Assembly: GCF_003712105.1 (NCBI RefSeq) | Contig: NZ_RHLG01000002.1 | Span: 310,001-374,000 of the forward strand | From: Winogradskyella sp. | Lineage (GTDB): Bacteria; Bacteroidota; Bacteroidia; Flavobacteriales; Flavobacteriaceae | Direction of reading: 5' to 3' | DNA: 64,000 nucleotides | Program-made: the position numbers and the translations under genes | In this document: positions 62,125 through 64,000 of the stretch, in pieces | Layout of the letters: every line of letters begins with the position of its first letter | Position numbering within the stretch: position 1 is the first letter of the stretch | Notes under the pieces: model-generated | The model's database searches: none | The model's input: the letters and a program-made list of their open reading frames with translations, nothing else | What the model was told of the DNA's origin: nothing

Positions 62125-62595
62125 TTAGTTGTGAGTTTTACTAAGCGTTGCCCAATTCTTGTCTGCTACACTTTTTAGTTTAGCGTGATTATTTTCTGCT
62201 AACCAGAGTTGTTTTGCATCAAGTTCGACATTGTTTAGGTATAGATAGTATTTTCCATCTTCTACAATAAACTTATTTGGGTCAACTCTAAACTTCGCTC
62301 CTGCATAACAACCAAAGGCGCAAAAACCACCGTATTGTGGAAGGTATTTCTTAGGGTTTTTGTCGAAGGTTGCTTTTTGTTCTGCGGATGTAAAGTAGTA
62401 TACTACTTTTTTATATTCGGACTTAAAGCTTTTATTTCCTTTTTGAGCTAAGCCTAAGTCTAAATAAGATACTGGGCTATAGCCTTGAAGGGCTATATTA
62501 CTGTTGTCAATGTTATTTGCTTTGTTATCTTGAGCAGATAATAATATAGTAAACATGAATGCTACTAATGTGATTGTTGTTTTTATTGTTTTCAT
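62125..62595 (-). CDS. Exported YHS-domain protein
   Basis: 156 residues, signal peptide MKTIKTTITLVAFMFTILLSAQ. YHS block: NIALQGYSPVSYLDLGLAQK, YYFTSAEQKATFDKNPKKYL, PQYGGFCAFGCYAGAKFRVD. The CxxxC (CAFGC) in the YHS core could bind metal (copper or iron). Periplasmic. It lies between the SPW-like and the NTF2-like genes and 30 bases after the latter. Confidence 0.85.
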   Translation of the reverse strand: MKTIKTTITLVAFMFTILLSAQDNKANNIDNSNIALQGYSPVSYLDLGLAQKGNKSFKSEYKKVVYYFTSAEQKATFDKNPKKYLPQYGGFCAFGCYAGAKFRVDPNKFIVEDGKYYLYLNNVELDAKQLWLAENNHAKLKSVADKNWATLSKTHN

Positions 62596-62624
62596 TTTTT
62601 TAAAGTTTTAGGTTATTAAATTTT

Positions 62625-62978
62625 TTATTCAGCGTTAAAGTATTCTTCTTGAATTACCTTTCCTTGATCATTCCATATTCTACGAATGATTTCATGCCAG
62701 TATATTTTACTGCCATCCTTCATATTAAAATCGAATGTAAATTCTGATGCGGAAACATTACCATCGACTATTGAATGATGGTGAGTTATACCATTTACTG
62801 TTGCTATAGCTCCAGCAAAACCTTCCATTTTTTCAATCATTTCAGACTTTCCGTTTGTACTACCATTTCCATAATCTGAGGTAGTTGCATTATCTGCAAA
62901 GAATTCTTTTACAGCGTCTACAATAGCTCCTTGAGAAACTATTGCGTCCATTTTTTGTACTTGCTCTTTAATATTCAT
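62625..62978 (-). CDS. SnoaL/NTF2-like protein
   Basis: 117 residues, no signal peptide. NTF2-like alpha+beta cone: AIVDAVKEFFADNATTSDYG, MIEKMEGFAGAIATVNGITH, FTFDFNMKDGSKIYWHEIIR, RRIWNDQGKVIQEEYFN. It may be a polyketide-cyclase-like isomerase or a ligand-binding protein. Heads the minus-strand run with the YHS and SPW-like genes, directly downstream (71 bases) of the AraC regulator, which may control it. Confidence 0.8.
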   Translation of the reverse strand: MNIKEQVQKMDAIVSQGAIVDAVKEFFADNATTSDYGNGSTNGKSEMIEKMEGFAGAIATVNGITHHHSIVDGNVSASEFTFDFNMKDGSKIYWHEIIRRIWNDQGKVIQEEYFNAE

Positions 62979-63049
62979 CTTTATTGTGTTTTAAAAATTA
63001 CACTGCAAAGATGCGATGGTATTAAAGCTGTGTTGCTACAAAAAAAAGA

Positions 63050-64000
63050 CTAAGAATTGTACTTTTTTGATTTAAATTCAGTTGGAGTAACTTTAGAGTA
63101 GTGCTTAAAGAATCTCGAAAAATGGTTAGGTTCTTCAAATCCTAATTGACGAGATATTGTAGTAATGGATATATCATCGAGCAGCATCAATTTAGCAGTA
63201 TTGATTAGCTCTAAACGTATAAGTTGCCCTAAGGAGATATTCATTTTTGTTCTAACTTTATGAGATAGAGCCTTTATAGAAAGATTCATTTTATCAGCGT
63301 AAAACTCTAATGATCTTTCTTGCGTATGGTATTTTTGAAGAAGCTCTAAAATGTCTTGTGCAAATAAATCTCGTTTTTCAAAATCAAAATTTTCTCTAAA
63401 CTGTTTGGGAGTTTGGCCAGTTGAGTTTTTAAATACTCTATTGAAATATGCGTCATCTTTATAGCCTAATTCATAGGAGATTTCTTGAATATTTTTATTA
63501 GTAAAGGCTACTTCTTTAAGACTTTCTTGAAGTTTTTTGGATGCCATTAAATTTTTCACAGACAAGCCTATTTTATTTTTAATTAAGGCTTGCGCATTAT
63601 AACCTCTATCATTAATTAGGCTTACTAAATCATTACTGGTTAAATTGTTAGAATATTCTACATCAATAATATCTTTTGCATCAAAAATTACCTGGTATTC
63701 TTCTTTGCTAGCATTAAATGGATTTTGCCAATACCATTGTTTAGAAGACACATCAATAATATCAGCAGAATTATCAGTCAAAGCTGTTTCAGATAAAAAC
63801 GCACCACATTCTTCACACTCTAACAAATCAATATAACCTAGCGAAATAAGGTGTTTAAACAAAACTCTGACGTCATTATCGTAAAACTTACTTTCGTTTG
63901 AAAATTCTATTCTTCTAATAGTGAAATCATCAGACAAGAACTTAATATATTGCCCTTTTTCTAGGAATATTGCTTTTTCTTGCCAATCAAAATAATTTTT
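63050..64000 (-). CDS. AraC-family regulator with two DNA-binding modules (5' end beyond window)
   Basis: 316 codons are visible and the frame is open to the right edge (beginning NYFDWQEKAIFLEKGQYIKF), so a TTG at 63937 is not the true start. N-terminal sensor part holds a CxxC (CEECG). There are two complete AraC-type HTH modules: first about LVSLINDRGYNAQALIKNKI to STGQTPKQFRENF, second ILELLQKYHTQERSLEFYAD to FFKHYSKVTPTEFKSKKYNS, each with the double HTH and the helix-PxxFR ending. Most AraC proteins have one. Likely regulator of the NTF2/YHS/SPW genes next to it. Confidence 0.88.
   Translation of the reverse strand, partial: KNYFDWQEKAIFLEKGQYIKFLSDDFTIRRIEFSNESKFYDNDVRVLFKHLISLGYIDLLECEECGAFLSETALTDNSADIIDVSSKQWYWQNPFNASKEEYQVIFDAKDIIDVEYSNNLTSNDLVSLINDRGYNAQALIKNKIGLSVKNLMASKKLQESLKEVAFTNKNIQEISYELGYKDDAYFNRVFKNSTGQTPKQFRENFDFEKRDLFAQDILELLQKYHTQERSLEFYADKMNLSIKALSHKVRTKMNISLGQLIRLELINTAKLMLLDDISITTISRQLGFEEPNHFSRFFKHYSKVTPTEFKSKKYNS

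Noticed and set aside
1..64000. tRNA, rRNA, integrase, transposase or toxin-antitoxin genes
   Set aside because: Both strands were read for tRNA T-arm motifs and typical protein signatures; nothing convincing was found.

Overview
The window is a gene-dense, AT-rich stretch of a bacterial chromosome. It is almost certainly from a marine-type member of the Flavobacteriaceae (Bacteroidota). The evidence is: C-terminal type IX secretion (T9SS) sorting domains on two exported proteins; families largely confined to Bacteroidota (DUF4199, DUF4252, DUF5777, the GlmU-like nucleotidyltransferase, a 950-residue CarB); TANNTTTG-type promoter elements with an upstream TTG; weak or absent Shine-Dalgarno sequences; and many lipoproteins with Bacteroidota-style lipoboxes. 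I saw no rRNA, tRNA, CRISPR array, insertion sequence, prophage or integrase. Most of it reads as core chromosome rather than a mobile island. LAYOUT. 1-5981 (minus): a run of exported hydrolases and binding proteins (M1 aminopeptidase, cut by the edge; M23 peptidase; arginase-family enzyme; M28 peptidase; CBM9-like and TolB/SnoaL proteins). 6087-11984 (minus): a MarR-controlled fatty-acid beta-oxidation operon (MarR, FadB-like, thiolase, acyl-CoA dehydrogenase), with an acyl-CoA ligase nearby at 14162-15937. Between them, 12580-14041 holds a small exported protein overlapping a membrane-tethered LuxR-type regulator. 16037-22113 (minus): PurL, a T9SS-exported endonuclease I, an RsmB-type RNA methyltransferase. 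22216-25050: a YCF48-like lipoprotein, then an ECF sigma factor/anti-sigma/accessory protein group preceded by a 7-bp tandem repeat. 25239-30537 (minus): ABC exporter, phosphohexomutase, glycosyltransferase, DUF4199 protein. 30700-43261 (mostly plus): ribosomal proteins L31 type B and L34 (L34 is only 53 codons), GlmU-like protein, MtaB, lytic transglycosylase, CarB, an ankyrin protein and a DOMON/T9SS protein. 43332-45892 (minus): a YceI / cytochrome c / DUF5777 / OB-fold cluster, then RmuC. 47271-53730: a vitamin B12 uptake region. 53742-57651: S41 protease and a second ECF sigma/anti-sigma module with two DUF4252 proteins. 57680-59886: PurB and neighbours. 59939-64000: haem-binding protein, glycosyltransferase, YHS/NTF2-like proteins and a tandem AraC regulator running off the right edge. 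HOW THE GENES WORK TOGETHER. The clearest system is B12 acquisition. A cobalamin riboswitch (about 50320-50485) precedes a TonB-dependent outer-membrane receptor. That receptor is translationally coupled to a small stand-alone PAS protein with no output domain. The inner-membrane ABC importer (binding protein, permease, ATPase) is divergent, and a DUF71/COG2102 PP-loop enzyme, a family previously linked to B12 salvage by comparative genomics, lies convergent. The PAS protein is the best candidate for something undescribed. Other points of interest are: a dispersed hairpin repeat present twice with compensatory stem changes, once inside a glycosyltransferase coding sequence; a palindrome sitting in the MarR promoter; and the LuxR/exported-protein pair. 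Convergent genes are repeatedly separated by compact bidirectional terminators.
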